64,000 nt of DNA from Symbiodinium sp. CCMP2592 (GCA_905221615.1 CAJNDT010001004.1:17501-81500); one strand, 5' to 3'. Positions 32,240-44,022 are shown, numbered from the stretch's first letter. Numbers and translations: made by a program. Notes: generated from the sequence alone by a model not told the origin.

Positions 32240-34620
32240 CATTGCACCTGCTGTGTGTTGAAGTCTGTTGAAGCGAAGATGCTCCGTGGCATGGTAATGG
32301 CCGCCAGACACCACTTGCAGCGCTTCGCCCACCTGAAAGAAAAGACCTTCACCAACTCCGGCAGGCATGCGGATCTGCATGATGCGACCCTTCCTCCCAC
32401 ACAGGGTTTCTGTCTCCACGCATGTCGAGCCCCGACTTTTTTGGTGTGCAACCCCTGGCGAAAACCCGGTCCTGTCACGCACATATAGGCCAACCTCCGG
32501 ATCCGGAGACTGCTGCAGTCTCTGACCAGACTGATCTAGAAAGACGCCAGGCACAAGGACCGTGAGAAGACCCGTGTCCTCGCGACTACGCTGAGAGCAA
32601 CCACGCCTGGACAATGCTAGAAACCTCGAGAATCGCACAGAGCATTCCGGAGGGTCCTTGTGCGGGGGTGCCCACATGCCCTTGGATGCCGCACGCTGCT
32701 CGGCGGTCACAAAGTCCTCAGTCCGATCGGTCCCACTGGTCGCAAGCTCTACGCTGACACAATCATCGGTTTCAAGCTAAGTATCATGATAGCATATCAG
32801 CCGACATTTATGGTTGCAGTTTTGCACCGGGCCAATGAGCCGCGTCAAAGTACCCGGCCGGTAGCCTGCAACTGCCTGGGGCAGGGCAGCAGCGAAGTTA
32901 CGTTCAATTCTCAGCTACCGGGCCGAAAGGGCTGTGACTCCAGAGACACGCTGACCCGAAGCTTCGCTCCTGCCCTGCCTTGGCACAGCGCTCGTCCACA
33001 GCCGCCGCTAAGCGCCGGCCCACTGAAACCAGCCACGGGGCCGCAGCGCGCGCCTGGTGCCGCAGCTCCGGCAGCTCCTGCGAGTGGGGCCCAGGCACGG
33101 GCAGCAAAGGGGAGTGGCAGCGTGTGCGGCGCAGTCTCTGTCCGTGTCGGGCCACAGGTTCGGTGTGTAGAAGGTCGGTTCAGCGGGCACATCTGGCGGC
33201 AGGCAATCTGCCGGATTGTCCAATGCTGGGTGGAAGTAGAAACCCGTTCGGTTGCCATCAATGCCTGCCACGGGCCGCAATACGGAGATGACTTAACCGA
33301 AGCTCCCTTCGAATAGGCCTCGGGAGTAGTTGTTCACATTCAGCGTCCCACGTTCACGAATGGAATCCTGAAAAAATCACCATTGAATTCACTGTCACGA
33401 CAGGAGCTAGAACGAATGCAAGGGAGATGCCCCCCTGGCATGGCTGCCAGGCTAACGCGCTCCAAAGCTGATCACATGTTACACCAGTCTGCCGATCAGC
33501 TGCTCCTTTGCTTCCTCAGACAGCCTCCCCAAGCGTGTGGCCAGCGGAAGCAGCTCGTCGCGCATCTGACGTACTTTGGCCTGGAAGTCCTCCAGCTTCG
33601 CTCTGACACCGACAAGTCAAGTCTGCGTGTGCCGGCCAGCAGGCGTATCTTTCAAAACAACAAGTCTTCCTTGCTATTGAGTTCTTGAATGGGTCAACTG
33701 TGCTTTCACGGGCATGCTTCTGCCATTGTCTATAATACTCGTCTTGGTTGTACAACTGATGCATGTCCATCATTTGTCGCTTCATTTTGGACTCAGCTCC
33801 GCGTTCACATCATCATGTCCCACTTCATGTCCGTGATTGCATTGACTCTTTCCGGCCTCACTCTTGGCTGCACAATTGCTATGCCCACCATTTCCGGCTT
33901 CATTTGCCGTTGTTCTTGTCTTCTCTGCTTTCTTTCCGTTTCTGTTGATACTGAAGACGTGGCAATGCCGTACCTCGCACCTACAACTCCGACAAACTTC
34001 TTTAGGGTGATGAAGCTGTGCACATGCGGCTGAACTTGCAACCTGTGCATCGGATGTGACTGCTCTCAACAGGTGGCTGATGGGCAGTGTTTTATTTCCG
34101 TTTTCAATTTCCGTGGTCGTGTCGGTTACTTCGGATTCGCTTCGGCTCAATCATGCGCACATGTCCGTCACTTGCAAGTTCATCTCCTCCTTCATTTCCG
34201 TCGCATCCGTCACTTCGCCCTCATGAAGGAATCACTACTCAAAAGGAGTTGCTCACAATTTCCGAATGTCTGGACCCACAGCTCGCAGGCAGCAGCCAGG
34301 GCTTTTCAATTCAAAGAATGATGAATGATCCAAGTTCAAGTGCATCGCAAATTAGCTCGGCACTTAAGTGGGGTTTCCCCGCCTGATCACCGGTGATACA
34401 AATAAGACCAAGACCATCAGGACCAAAAGCCGCGTCTAGGGTGTGGCACACACTCTCTGACGCCTGGGGTACACACAGGCTTGCTGACATCAAACGTGCT
34501 CCGCAGTGCATGAACACTGCTACTGTATCGTGCAGGCTCGGCTTCGCGCCACAGGCGCGAGCCCTTCCAAGGGCAGCGAATCCAAAGCTACACACGGAAC
34601 TTCCGCAGCTTGGGACATGG
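32240..34620 (-). CDS. Isopenicillin-N-synthase-like 2-oxoglutarate/Fe(II) oxygenase
   Basis: Segments typical of this family occur in order on the minus strand: TLDAAFGPDGLGLICITG (34390-34450, donor CCG|GTGATC); VRAKLEDFQAKVRQMRDELL then PLATRLGRLSEEAKEQL (33490-33610); RGTLNVNNYSRGLFEGSFG (33297-33360); NRTGFYFHPALDN...TFYTPNLWPD (33135-33270); ELPELRHQARAAAPWLVSVG (about 33080); EDTGLLTVLVPGVFL (about 32560); GEGLFFQVGEALQVVSGGHY then HATEHLRF (32250-32330). The jelly-roll core and the distal His (HATEHLR) are present. The expected proximal H-x-D reads R-E-D, so iron binding may be lost unless the exon limit is misjudged. Members oxidise small molecules; the substrate cannot be inferred. 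Introns lie between the segments. Confidence 0.65.
33660..34225 (-). CDS. Met/Lys/Glu-rich segment inside the oxygenase span
   Basis: Minus-strand frames between two oxygenase exons read EGEVTDATEMKEEMNLQVTD (about 34180), SESEVTDTTTEIENGNK (about 34110), QMKPEMVGIAI (about 33900), NAITDMKWDMM (about 33820) and KMKRQMMDMHQLYNQDEYYR then QWQKHAR (about 33750). The E-V-T-D-x-T-E and M-K-x-x-M units repeat. This is either a charged insert in the oxygenase or a small separate gene in the same orientation. Confidence 0.4.
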
Positions 34621-34699
34621 GCCAGGGATGCTCAAGGCTCAAACCTGATACGCTGGAATTTGTTGGTATAGCTTCAAAAGTGCTCCGCTCTCCTTGCGC

Positions 34700-36410
34700 T
34701 TGTTCAACAAAAGATTTGGGACATGAGCCTAGCGGCATCTGCAAATGGCTGCATCACCAGCAATGTGAGCAATGTGCAGTGGACCGAGCCAGGACGGCCG
34801 AGGCTTACGAGGCTTCGGCCGGCCAAGCTGAAGGCTTGCATGATTGCAGCAGGACCCCAAATGTTCAGGTCGTCCTGGGCACAGATACCCATCCCCGTTC
34901 GCAGAATGTAGTTTAGCTGTGGGTCCGCACCAGAACATCCAGCATGGAGTTGGTTCCCCGAATGGCGAACACGATCGTGGAGTTCCTATGCACAAGGAAC
35001 ATCTGCCGATTTCCATGCAAGCAGCAGGCCCCCTGCTCAGGATCCCAAAACTCGAAGTAGGTGGTCCTGCGAGCGGCAGACATGAGCCGCTTGATGGGAT
35101 GCGTACCGCAACAGCTTTCGCGCCCAATTTTGCTGGTCCAAGCTTGAAGCTGTCAGGAAGGTTGACAGCCCGCGATGCTCGCTGGCGCCGCCAGATCTCA
35201 AGCAGGCAAAGGGCCTGGCCGAAAAAAAGTTTCCAGGGACCAGCCACACGAAATGAGACGAGGACCTGCCTGGCGCCATTGAGCGGCCTTCTCGCAGGAA
35301 CTAATCGCCGCGCTGCAACTTATCACATCTGCTCCACCACTTCGAAGGCAAAGGCCGAACAAGTACAGCGCAGCCTGAGTCAGCGAAGCAACGCTTCTAA
35401 GGCTGCGCAAGAACAAGTGACCGCCACCTTCCAATCAGCTGCTCTTTCACACGCCGTAATAGCTGCATTGTATGAAATGCTTGTCCTCCTTAGCCACCAA
35501 GGGTTTTGATGCATGCTTGACATGTGACATGCCTGAGACCACTCAAAACGCCAGCTCAGCGTCGCAACTCCGGCGGAAAGCATCTCAGCAAATAGAGACA
35601 ATGCCTCTGCCCACTTTGCACCTCGCCAGCTACCAGGCTACCAGTAGCTGCTCTCAGCCAGGACTCCTTCAGGCTGGGAGCTCATTGCACAGCTGGTCAT
35701 CATGGCATTGTAGGCAATGGAATTCCTGCCAAGTCGCCGTGGAACCAAGCTCAAAATACAAGGAAAACAGCACAGAGCGCAGAGAAATTCTTAGGACAGT
35801 CTTAGGAGCCTCGAAACGCTCTGTCTCGCCATGTCAACGCCTAGTTGCAGGGCTCTTTGCCAAGCTGCCGCTTTCGCACAGGCATTGATTGCCGAACTGA
35901 AGGTGACTGTGGTGGCCCGCAGGCTTGCATCCTGCATCTCCTGACGGCCGAAAAGGTGCCATTTCTGCGCACGAAAAACTGACCGAACCTACATGTAATT
36001 GCAGTGATCGCCTTGCCCTGGCCTGGCCTGCAGAGTGAGCAAAGCTAGCTGCCACAGACTTCCCTCTGCAAGAGCAGCAAGCTGGGAGTTTGCGGCCAAG
36101 AGATGAAGGCTGGAAACCTTCGAGAAGAGCCAGAATATCTCAAGTGCATCGCGCCAGAAGCTGGCTTGGGAGCACAAGCTCATTGCTCTAATGCAGTGGA
36201 ACGAATGGATCGGGATCCTCTGCACATGGGCCACTCGCAGGAAGTCCACAATGCTGTCAGCTCGCTCTGTACCGCAATGTGCCAGAATGTCTGTGGTCCA
36301 ACCGCTACTCCAACCTCGCCTCTTCTGTTTGAGCGCAGCTGTAAGCGATTGGCTGCGGCACTCCGGGGAAGAAGACAGTGCCAACCTCTCAGCACGACGG
36401 CTCATGCCAA
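34700..36410 (-). CDS. Pentatricopeptide-repeat (PPR) protein
   Basis: At least four PPR cores are readable on the minus strand: TVTFSSAINACAKAAAWQRA then LQL (35840-35910), NSIAYNAMMTSCAMSSQPEG (35650-35720), TSISYNAAITACERAADWKV (about 35450), ADVISCSAAISSCEKAAQWR (about 35310). Weaker repeats upstream read IPIHSFHCIRAMSLCSQASF (about 36210) and SQLAALAEGSLWQLALLTLQ (about 36040). The [V/I]-[S/A]-[Y/F]-[N/S]-A-[A/M]-x-[S/N/T]-[A/S]-C core with the W-x-x-A end is typical of dinoflagellate P-class PPRs, which bind single-stranded RNA, mostly in organelles. Stops between repeats imply introns. The 5-prime end may lie near 36410 and the 3-prime end is not seen. Confidence 0.7.
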
Positions 36411-36435
36411 AGGCAGCTGCGTAAAGCCCCTACCT

Positions 36436-36990
36436 CTAGCCCGATGCAGACATGGCCACCAAGGCATCCAAGTGCGGATACCCACTTCGAATCACGCGTT
36501 CTTGAAACTTAACAATCCACTCAAAGGCGCAGGAGTTCGCGGGGAGGTGGTGGCCGTGGCAGCCGTGGCAGCCGTGGCAGACGCTGCCGTGGCAGCTCTG
36601 GATGTTGCTGAGCTCTCGCGCATCGAATGCATCGCATGCACGGTCAGGGTGGACGCAGGGATCGGCATCCATGACCTGGCACAAACATGCAATGAAATGA
36701 CATGACATGACACACTTACTTGCTGCTTGATGTTCTGCGGGTCTCGCATCGAAGGTATACTGCATGTCGAACGCAATGGCACTCCAGGCAGGCGAACTGC
36801 TCTCGAACCACCCCGAAACCAAAGGACCAGACCAGCAGATTCGAATGTGTGGATGTCCTCGCCTTGCAAGCTGCCCACGGACCCGATGCAGCTCGAATCA
36901 GAAACGGCTGCATTCCAAGCTGTGTCGTGCTGCTTGCATAAGAAGATCCGAATCTGCAGGATCCCTGCCACCCCGGCCAGCACCCAGTCC
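36436..36990 (-). CDS. Doubtful exon with Ala/Thr tract
   Basis: A 163-residue minus frame contains an Ala-Thr-Ala-Ala tract made by an imperfect 9-base repeat (GCAGCCGTG, 36549-36602). Another frame ends FQERVIRSGYPHLDALVAMS near 36450, which might be a PPR-like helix. I would not call a gene with confidence. Confidence 0.2.
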
Positions 36991-37280
36991 AGTCAGAGGT
37001 TTCTCCCTCCAGATTTGTCGCATTGACACCTCACGAAAACACAACAACAAAGACGGACAATGATGAATGCTCGTTGCGCTGTTTCGACAGAGCCTGCACG
37101 GCGCGAGGTGATCGTGGACCATCCAGGAAAATATCCTCAGAGGGAGACACGCACCCTGCCCATGTGTTAGTCATGTGCATGAAGAGACGGCGGATCGAAT
37201 TCACTGTGCTGCGACTGGGATGGCAGCGTTGCAGGCCTTTGCGCAGCCCATCCTTAGACATACTGTACGTACACAGAGTA

Positions 37281-39600
37281 TCACGGACAGTCAAGCGAGT
37301 CAAGAGGCCACCCGGCCGCCCCGGCCTCAGACTCGTAGGCCAAGGCCGAGAACAAGGCGAAGTCGCTGACACTCAGCAAATGTTGCCTGTCTGACTTTGT
37401 CTGTGGTGCCCGCGGCTCCCTTTCCTTCAAAGCAGATCTAGGCAGCGCGCCCATCCTTACCATATCCGAAGTGTCGGTCGCATTCCAGCGGCAGTGACAT
37501 ATTGGAAGCATAGAGTGGCACCTGTCAGCTGGATGGCACGACACCGGTCGGCGATGCCACTTTCGACACTTCCTGAACCTCGTAGTACTTGCAGGTGGCA
37601 TCCCCTTCCGTGCAAAACGCAGACCAGTTGCTGTCAGCGTTTTGAGTCGCCTGGCATGGTGGGCTAGTTCGAACGCATTCCGTTCAGGCTTGGCCCTCTG
37701 GAAGTAGCAGGAAAGACGATGGACAGAACGACGACACCAACCTCGCAATGAACGAATGCGACGGGAAACAAAGACGCATCACCAACGAGTTGCAGCACAC
37801 GCGCCAAGCCAGTGGCGACGATCACCAGCACGCCGTTTAGGAGTACTGCCGTGAAGCGAGCCAAGTTGAAGCCTGCACGCTTCTCGCTGATTCCCTGCCA
37901 AAATAAACTGGCAAACTCCGGGGCCAGAACCGCGCGGATTGTGTCGGCTCAAGCCAAGCCTCACAGCGCAATGCGGCCGAAGGACTTGCTCTTGTGCTTG
38001 CAATCTTTGCGAGCTGCACTGACAACACCTGCATCACCTGCTTGCAGCGCCCGTGCCATAGTGTCCCCAACTAGAAGGACTGGCATTGAGGCAACGGCTG
38101 GTGAGCGAGAGCGAACATGAAGGTCATGACTCCCCATCGCTGGCCCAACCTTCCACACTCGGCTTTCAGGAGGCTCACTTCTTTACATCCATAGCTTTTC
38201 GGTGCGGGGTCCCAGCCCGGCGTTCAGTACCGTTGCCACGACGCCGTGTGCAAACCCCAGCAATACTCCTGCCCGAAATGCGTCCAGCATCGGTAGCCAC
38301 CATCAGTTGGATCACAGGCCAACAGGCACAAGGCATTTCGCTTCTTCCCTCACGGCTCAATCCTACACCGGCTGGTCTTTGGGCTCTATACAGGAGGCTG
38401 TACAAAAATGATTGGCCCAGGAGCAGAAGATAGCTGGGTTTTCTGCACAGCTACACCCCTGACCTCCAAGGTCCTTCTGTCGCTTTGTGGCAACATTGTA
38501 ACTCTTAGCACACGGGCATACTGGAGAAACCGAACTGCGGATCGAGATGTCGGGATCTGGCGAGTGACAACTGAAGCGCTGAATGCCGCCGTGCCAAGGC
38601 TGAAATACTGCTGAAGGCTCATTTCGCGGCTTTGCCCAGCGTACGTAGGCCACCAGGCCCATAACGGCGGACTCAGCATGAAATCCCACATGTTGTCACA
38701 GGCACTCGCGAATTGCTGTAGCCGGCTTCTCTTGCCAGGTGCCATTGGTGCAACGGACTGCTCAGCAAAGCTGCACTCAAGAAGTGTGCAACAGCTCTGC
38801 CGTGCCAGAAATGCCACAACACACCCTCGGCCCATACAAAGGGCTCTAGCCAGTGAAGGCCCGATCGCCGCTCCGGAACCTGATCGAAAAGACTGCCTCA
38901 CCATGCTGCATCGGAGTTTTAGTCGAGAACAGGTCCGGAAGCAGAGGTCTCGGGAGAAACTCACAACATCACCTCACAAGTTCTGTACATTGAAGTCAAT
39001 AGACTCATAAGCAACAAGCCCACTACTCATAGCAACACGCTCGCAACCCTGTGTCAGCAACCGGGCAGAAGCCGGTAAGCAGTGGGCTGACTGAACGTCC
39101 ATGCTGTACCTTCAGGATGCAGGGCTTCCCAGAGTGTACCTGCCTCTTAAAATGATGAACCTCTTCGCGAACACCGTGAATGCTCTGATATGCAACCAGC
39201 ATCTTCCTTGCATGTGCTCGGTTCACAATGCAATTACTTTTGGAAAGAGCAAGGATCGCGAACTGAGCTCCGCGTCCGAGTAGAAACCAGCACACGAGCA
39301 AGGTTATGTAGATGCTGTCGCATACCAGAACAGGCCAGCTGCAAAAAAAACCTGTACTGGCGCTGCACACAGGCTTCAGCAAGCTGGCAACGGAAATGGC
39401 CAAGGCTCGGCGAAGTGTCCGAACTGAAACATGAATTCACAAGGAACCGTGCTGGTGTCGTACTTGTGTTGTTATCAATAAATCGCCTGACGCAAAAGAC
39501 CCCTTTACTCGTCAAACACCTCCATGCTCGTGAACCGCTGGTCGATATCAGATTCGCTTCAGGCAGCGGCTACACCCTGGAAGCGTGATGGTGAGACATA
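37281..39600 (-). CDS. Multi-pass membrane protein
   Basis: Several minus exons carry hydrophobic helices: FFCSWPVLVCDSIYITLLVC then WFLLGRGAQFAILAL (39280-39370); FRAGVLLGFAHGVVATVLNA then GLGPRTEKLWM (38200-38290); FNLARFTAVLLNGVLVIVAT then GLARVLQLVGDASLFPVAF (37750-37880), preceded in frame by LAPEFASLFWQGISEKRAG. Hydrophilic parts include DCKHKSKSFGRIAL (about 37980) and DNMWDFMLSPPLWAWWPTYA (about 38660). A good donor (ATG|GTAAGGATGG) lies near 37455. At least four helices point to a channel, transporter or other polytopic protein. Family unknown, and two adjacent genes are possible. Confidence 0.45.
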
Positions 39601-39910
39601 CACAATTCGCAAACAGCCGTCAAACTAGCTACACAGTTGCTTGCTGCTTTAGATTTTGTGGGGACGTCTTGGACGAAGCGGGACAGCGGAAATAAGTGGA
39701 CTCAAGCTGACATCAAGTGAAAGTCTCAACTGGTCCCTAATCTCTCTTCTTTCGCGTGTCCCGCTTCATCCTTCACGACCTATTGCATCCCTCCGGCTAT
39801 TTCCACTGCCACGACACCTCTACCGCGTCATCTTGCAAGTCTGCCCAGTTTACCCGGGCTGGTTGTCGGCTGGATGCAGCCATGTGCAGACTTTCCTCCT
39901 CTTCCTGGAG

Positions 39911-40303
39911 TCAAACGCATGCTGGAGTTGAATAGACCCGCTGGGTTTCCCCCACCCTTCCCTCCCCTTTGGCCCCTTTGGTGCCCTTTGGTGCCTGCTC
40001 GGCCAGGTCGGCCCAGGACACGCCGCGGTCGCGGCGGTTCTTGGGTGGCGGCGACCTCGGCCTCGCCGATGCCGGTGGAGGCGTTTCGAAGCAGCTCAAT
40101 GCCGGAGAACTTGGCGAGCTGGACACGGAGGAGTCACCTGACGAGACACCCTGCACAAGGCGCAGAACAGCGACAGCGTCAGCTACTGAATAGGGCAGTG
40201 AGAAGCAAACTTGGCAACGCCAAGTGACGAAGGGACCGTGGAGACGGACTGAAGTCGTCCCTTCGCTGAGGGCTGCTGTCGAAGACCCAAGCGGGAAGGC
40301 CAA
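39911..40303 (-). CDS. Ser/Pro-rich disordered exon
   Basis: The minus frame reads SSGDSSVSSSPSSPALSC then ETPPPASARPRSPPPKNRRD then RGVSWADLAEQ, with a basic KGTKGAKGEG end. The high-GC third positions and the composition support coding. It looks like a disordered, phosphorylatable linker or tail. Exon limits are uncertain. Confidence 0.45.
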   Translation of the reverse strand: MAFPLGSSTAALSEGTTSVRLHGPFVTWRCQVCFSLPYSVADAVAVLRLVQGVSSGDSSVSSSPSSPALSCFETPPPASARPRSPPPKNRRDRGVSWADLAEQAPKGTKGAKGEGRVGETQRVYSTPACV

Positions 40304-40429
40304 GGCTACTGAAAGCCTGGCCGGTCCCTGAGTCGCCTGAGTCGATGGAATGGTTATGTACTGACAGACGGGTTTTGAGCAAGTTCTGCGTGCACACAGG
40401 ACCGAACAACAGTCTTGCTAGCTGCTAGC

Positions 40430-40807
40430 TCAGGAACATGACGGAGCCCGCCCAAGCTTCCCTGTCAACGGCTCATCAAAAGGAGTGACACCTTCATCGC
40501 CCTCTGCCATTTCCATCCAGAAGGGCCGCACATCCTCAGAAGTCAAACTTGACTCTCGGATGTCCGCGGCTGAGGCTGGCAATGCCAAAAACGGTGGGGA
40601 TGCCGGTGTGCGAGGTGTCGGGCAAATCGTCGAAGGGGTGTTGATCATCCACCCTTTGACAGCTTCGTCATGTGATGCTGCCTCGAGACCTGTGCCAGCT
40701 TGGTGCGCCAGCTCAGGTTTCGTGCACGCTTGCTCCTTTTGCTTCAAAGCAGGCGCTGTCACGCTGCGCAAGATGCACGGATAAGTGACCGTCGCCGACA
40801 TCGCCAA
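40430..40807 (-). CDS. Acidic/Pro-rich exon, family unknown
   Basis: A 125-residue minus frame contains AASHDEAVKGWMINTPSTIC then PTPRTPASPPFLALPASAAD and EDVRPFWMEMAEGDEGVTPF. Coding-like composition. It may continue the gene of the Ser/Pro-rich exon at 39911-40303. No domain. Confidence 0.4.
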   Translation of the reverse strand: MAMSATVTYPCILRSVTAPALKQKEQACTKPELAHQAGTGLEAASHDEAVKGWMINTPSTICPTPRTPASPPFLALPASAADIRESSLTSEDVRPFWMEMAEGDEGVTPFDEPLTGKLGRAPSCS

Positions 40808-42083
40808 GAAGCTGCAAGAAAGCGCGGTCGAGATGCAGAAGGGTATTTGAAGAGCAAAGTTGGAGAACGCCCCTCAGCAAAGGCCTGTTGAAAATGCAGC
40901 CAACGATGGCTGCTTGTCCAGTGCCTCAACCAACTTGTCTGCTATACCCTTGAGCTAGCTTCCGCGCCTGAGCCGTGCACTACAGAGGATAAGGCTTTCT
41001 CTCAACTCACGTGCCCGAACACGCGGACAGATGCCATCGGAAGACGCTTTCAGTCCTATCAGCCAACCCCAAGGCCGCTCCCGGTAGGCCATGCGATGCC
41101 TGAGCCGTCAAGCCACTAAGCACGACGTGACCCAGCCGTTGCCGAAGTCCGTGGCCGCAGAAAGGTCACGAGCACCATTCCGAGGCAGACCTTAAGGACG
41201 AGACTCGGATGCCATGTCGCGGCATGCTTGGGGCTGCAATGCGCTGCAGACTGCAGGCTCCCAACCAGCATGCCTGCCCATTGACCCAGGGTGGCCAGCA
41301 GGATCCCCTGCCAGCTTTGCAGCACAGGTTACTACAGTGGTTAGAGAAGGGCACAAAACCACACCTTCTTCCATGGCCTTGGGCTTTAAGGTTTAGGGTT
41401 TAGGGTTTCCGGCTGGAATCTCTGCTCTCGAGCCCTCTGTTGCCCTTGCATCCCTCTCGTGCCATGCTCGTCCAATCCCTCAGGGCGGCTGAAGCCTTTT
41501 CCAGCAATGAAAGCACTTGAGCCTTCCAGACTTCACCCGTTGCCGAGAGCATTTACCACCCAGGGACAGGCAAGTGACTCCTGGGTGGCCCATTGGGATG
41601 AGTGTCTGTCATCCGGCGGCAACACACTAGGATGCAGCTCAAACTCTGTACTCTGAATGGCAGAGAGGCTCTGTCACTCGTACTACGGCACTACGATCCG
41701 AAAGTCTGCTCTGAGGAGGGGGTCCGAGCAGCGTCTCGGCAGCTCATGCCAACTGCTACACGGTCACGGTCCCCACACGATGTGTTCAGAGTTCAGGGCT
41801 TCTGGACGTGCGCTGTGACAGAACCTGCACTTTCCGCATTGGAGGACCCATCCGAGTCGATGGTCCAATGGTTGAACGTGCAGTGTTTCCATGGCTGTGC
41901 TCATCCCGTAGTTTACATTCGCCAGCTCCCATCACTCCTACCCTCCTACATTCAGGCGTTGCACTTCTGTTCTAGCTGTCCCGATGTGACGATGAGGGGC
42001 GTGCTCCAGATTAGGCGAGCACTGACTGCACATGAATTATGGCGGACATGTTCACATGGGGCTTGACTCGACAATAAAACTTG
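40808..42083. other. No confident gene; one telomere-like run
   Basis: Frames on both strands are weak. A plus-strand frame at 41602-42066 (154 residues) is the longest but has no motif and is on the strand opposite to all supported genes. Confidence 0.3.
41386..41410 (+). repeat. Short TTTAGGG run
   Basis: AAGGTTTAGGGTTTAGGGTTTCC holds two perfect TTTAGGG units and a partial third: an interstitial telomere-type fragment. Confidence 0.75.
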
Positions 42084-43016
42084 TTAAAGAGCACAACGTT
42101 CCGGGCCTGAAGAAGGAGCACAACTGCGAAGGTTACAGTGCTCAACCTCGTGGCACTGAACATTCAGCAAAGGCAAAATTGCTGCACCGCGTTCAACCCC
42201 TAAACAGTTTCCAGCAGAGCCGAGGGATCGACTGCTGCACTTCAGAATGAAGTCCGCAATACTGCTCACCCCACGCCTGCAAGGCCTCGTGCTCGATGCC
42301 AACTGATGTCGGAGTATTGATAGCATGCTGATGCATGCCAATCTGCCCTTTTAATGTTTCAAGACTCAGCCCCAAACCCAAAGCTCCCACGACCTTGGCA
42401 ATAGCAAGTGTGCGAGCTGGGAGCATCTGACCAAGACGCCCTGCGACTGCCACAAATGTCCTAGCTCTCGCACCCTGCGCCAGGAAAGCAAGGTCGCTCT
42501 CCGGTGGGTGGGCCACCTGCCACGCTCCAAAAAAAACGACAGTCACAACGGAAAAAAAACGTATGAATACATGTGTCCAGCCCGGTCCTGATGCGCATTG
42601 CCGACGACAAACCTTGTACATAGCTTCTGCCAGTGTGCCTGGTGTTTCAAACCGGACGTCTAAGCACGGAGCCGTCACTACCATCAGGGCAACCCCGGCT
42701 CCAACCAGCGCCCAATTTCTCGCCTTGACGGGTGATTTTCAGGATCCATCTGGTGTGAGTTTTCTGAATCGTCCTAGAAGCTGCGCAAAGCAACCGGACC
42801 AGGCCTGCCAACCTACGACCACAACGGTCACCTTTGCAAAGCTGCTACAGTCGACGCTTCGCTCCCGCGCCGCAACCGTGGCCATGGCCCACAGCAGATG
42901 CGGAAGGCAAAGGGCCTCGTCTTCCAATGGCACATACAGTGACGCAGGCCCGATATGCAAGCTTGCACTACCGAAGAAGATAGATGCATGGCAAGGGAGA
43001 CAGATGATCTAGGGTA
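42084..43016 (-). CDS. Membrane-protein exons
   Basis: A minus frame at 42193-42684 reads IRFFSVVTVVFFGAWQVAH and then FLAQGARARTFVAVAGRLGQ and MLPARTLAIAKVVGALGLGL, followed by IGMHQHAINTPTSVGIEHEA. Another at 42739-42960 reads DEALCLPHLLWAMATVAARE then FAKVTVVVVGWQAWSGCFA. Poly-A runs near 42530-42560 could mark an intron end, so the VTVVFF stretch may not be translated. Two to three helices likely. Family unknown. Confidence 0.4.
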
Positions 43017-43215
43017 GTGTGGCAGATGGACGGTCTGGTGCATGTGTGGATTGTAAGATGCGGAAACAAACTGACGCATACTGCACCTAGCACGCCTGCA
43101 TGCATGCCTGGATGCATGCATGATAGCTTACTTGCACACATTCATGCAGACATACAGTCATACGTGCATACACATAGTTACGTACATACCTATAGTTAAC
43201 TCGTCAACTAACCAA

Positions 43216-43488
43216 TCAGTCAATGGATGGGAGCCAGCACCTGAAATGTACTGGTAGCTGCCTAATAACGCACTGCCGACTAACACACATGCCGGGTCTC
43301 AGGCCAAAGTGCCGCTGAAGCATACACACATCGGAATACAGAGATTGAGCTGGTCTGCCTGGCAAATCATTCGCCATGGCTAGTAGCTCTTTCAGAGCTT
43401 GACGCTCTGATTCTGGTTCCCAAACATGCCGGAAGTACGACAGCAACAGTGTCGATGGACCTTCACCCCATCGTGTTCTTCGAGTCAT
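43216..43488 (-). CDS. Exon, family unknown
   Basis: The minus frame reads GEGPSTLLLSYFRHVWEPES then ERQALKELLAMANDLPGRPA and QSLYSDVCMLQRHFGLRP, with good coding composition and amphipathic helices. The N-terminal ATG at 43488 may not be a true start. Same strand as neighbours. Confidence 0.45.
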   Translation of the reverse strand: MTRRTRWGEGPSTLLLSYFRHVWEPESERQALKELLAMANDLPGRPAQSLYSDVCMLQRHFGLRPGMCVSRQCVIRQLPVHFRCWLPSID

Positions 43489-43510
43489 GAGGTTGGCGCT
43501 TGATCCCTAG

Positions 43511-44022
43511 TTATCCCGGCCCGGCGGTCTCTCTGCGCTGGGGGCGAGCAAGCCCGTCCAACCTGCGCATCGAAAGATCACGGCCTGCATCACGGAAGCT
43601 GAAGCGTCGCCTGGGTGGCAACGCGCTGGAGCTGGATTCCTTGCACGATGGCACAAGCATAGGCTTTGCAAAACGAAATTGCCAGGTAAAGGCCTGCACA
43701 TCAAGAGCACCTGCAGAAGCTATATGTACTGATCCACCCAACCTGGCAGTGCAAACACTGCAACATGGACAACATTGAAATCTGATTGTTTGCACCTTCT
43801 CGCAACATCTGATGTCGCAGCACTGGATGGTGGACTTGGATCGGATCGGTTCCCCAGTGACACCTTCGGAAGTTCCCCCCGCCATTTCAGGTCAGAACCA
43901 AGCATGACGCGAGTACCGCCGATTCTGATGCCAGGTTGCTCCCCCACCGCCGGCACCGTCACTGCGTGGCGAGACGCAGCGATCTGGGGGCCCATCCAAG
44001 GAGTCCTCCGCAAACAGACCAA
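43511..44022 (-). CDS. Exons, family unknown
   Basis: Two overlapping minus frames: 43511-43720 reads LDVQAFTWQFRFAKPMLVPS then CKESSSSALPPRRRFSFRDA; 43790-44022 reads VTVPAVGEQPGIRIGGTRVM then LGSDLKWRGELPKVSLGNRS. The arginine-rich RRRFSFRDAGRDLSMRRL part contains phosphorylation-type sites. Probably two exons with an intron near 43720-43790. Confidence 0.4.

Noticed and set aside
36540-36605. An Ala/Thr-rich protein domain
   Set aside because: It is the translation of an imperfect 9-base repeat; coding status is doubtful.
41602-42066. 154-residue plus-strand ORF
   Set aside because: No motif, opposite strand to all supported genes, and no splice or leader evidence.
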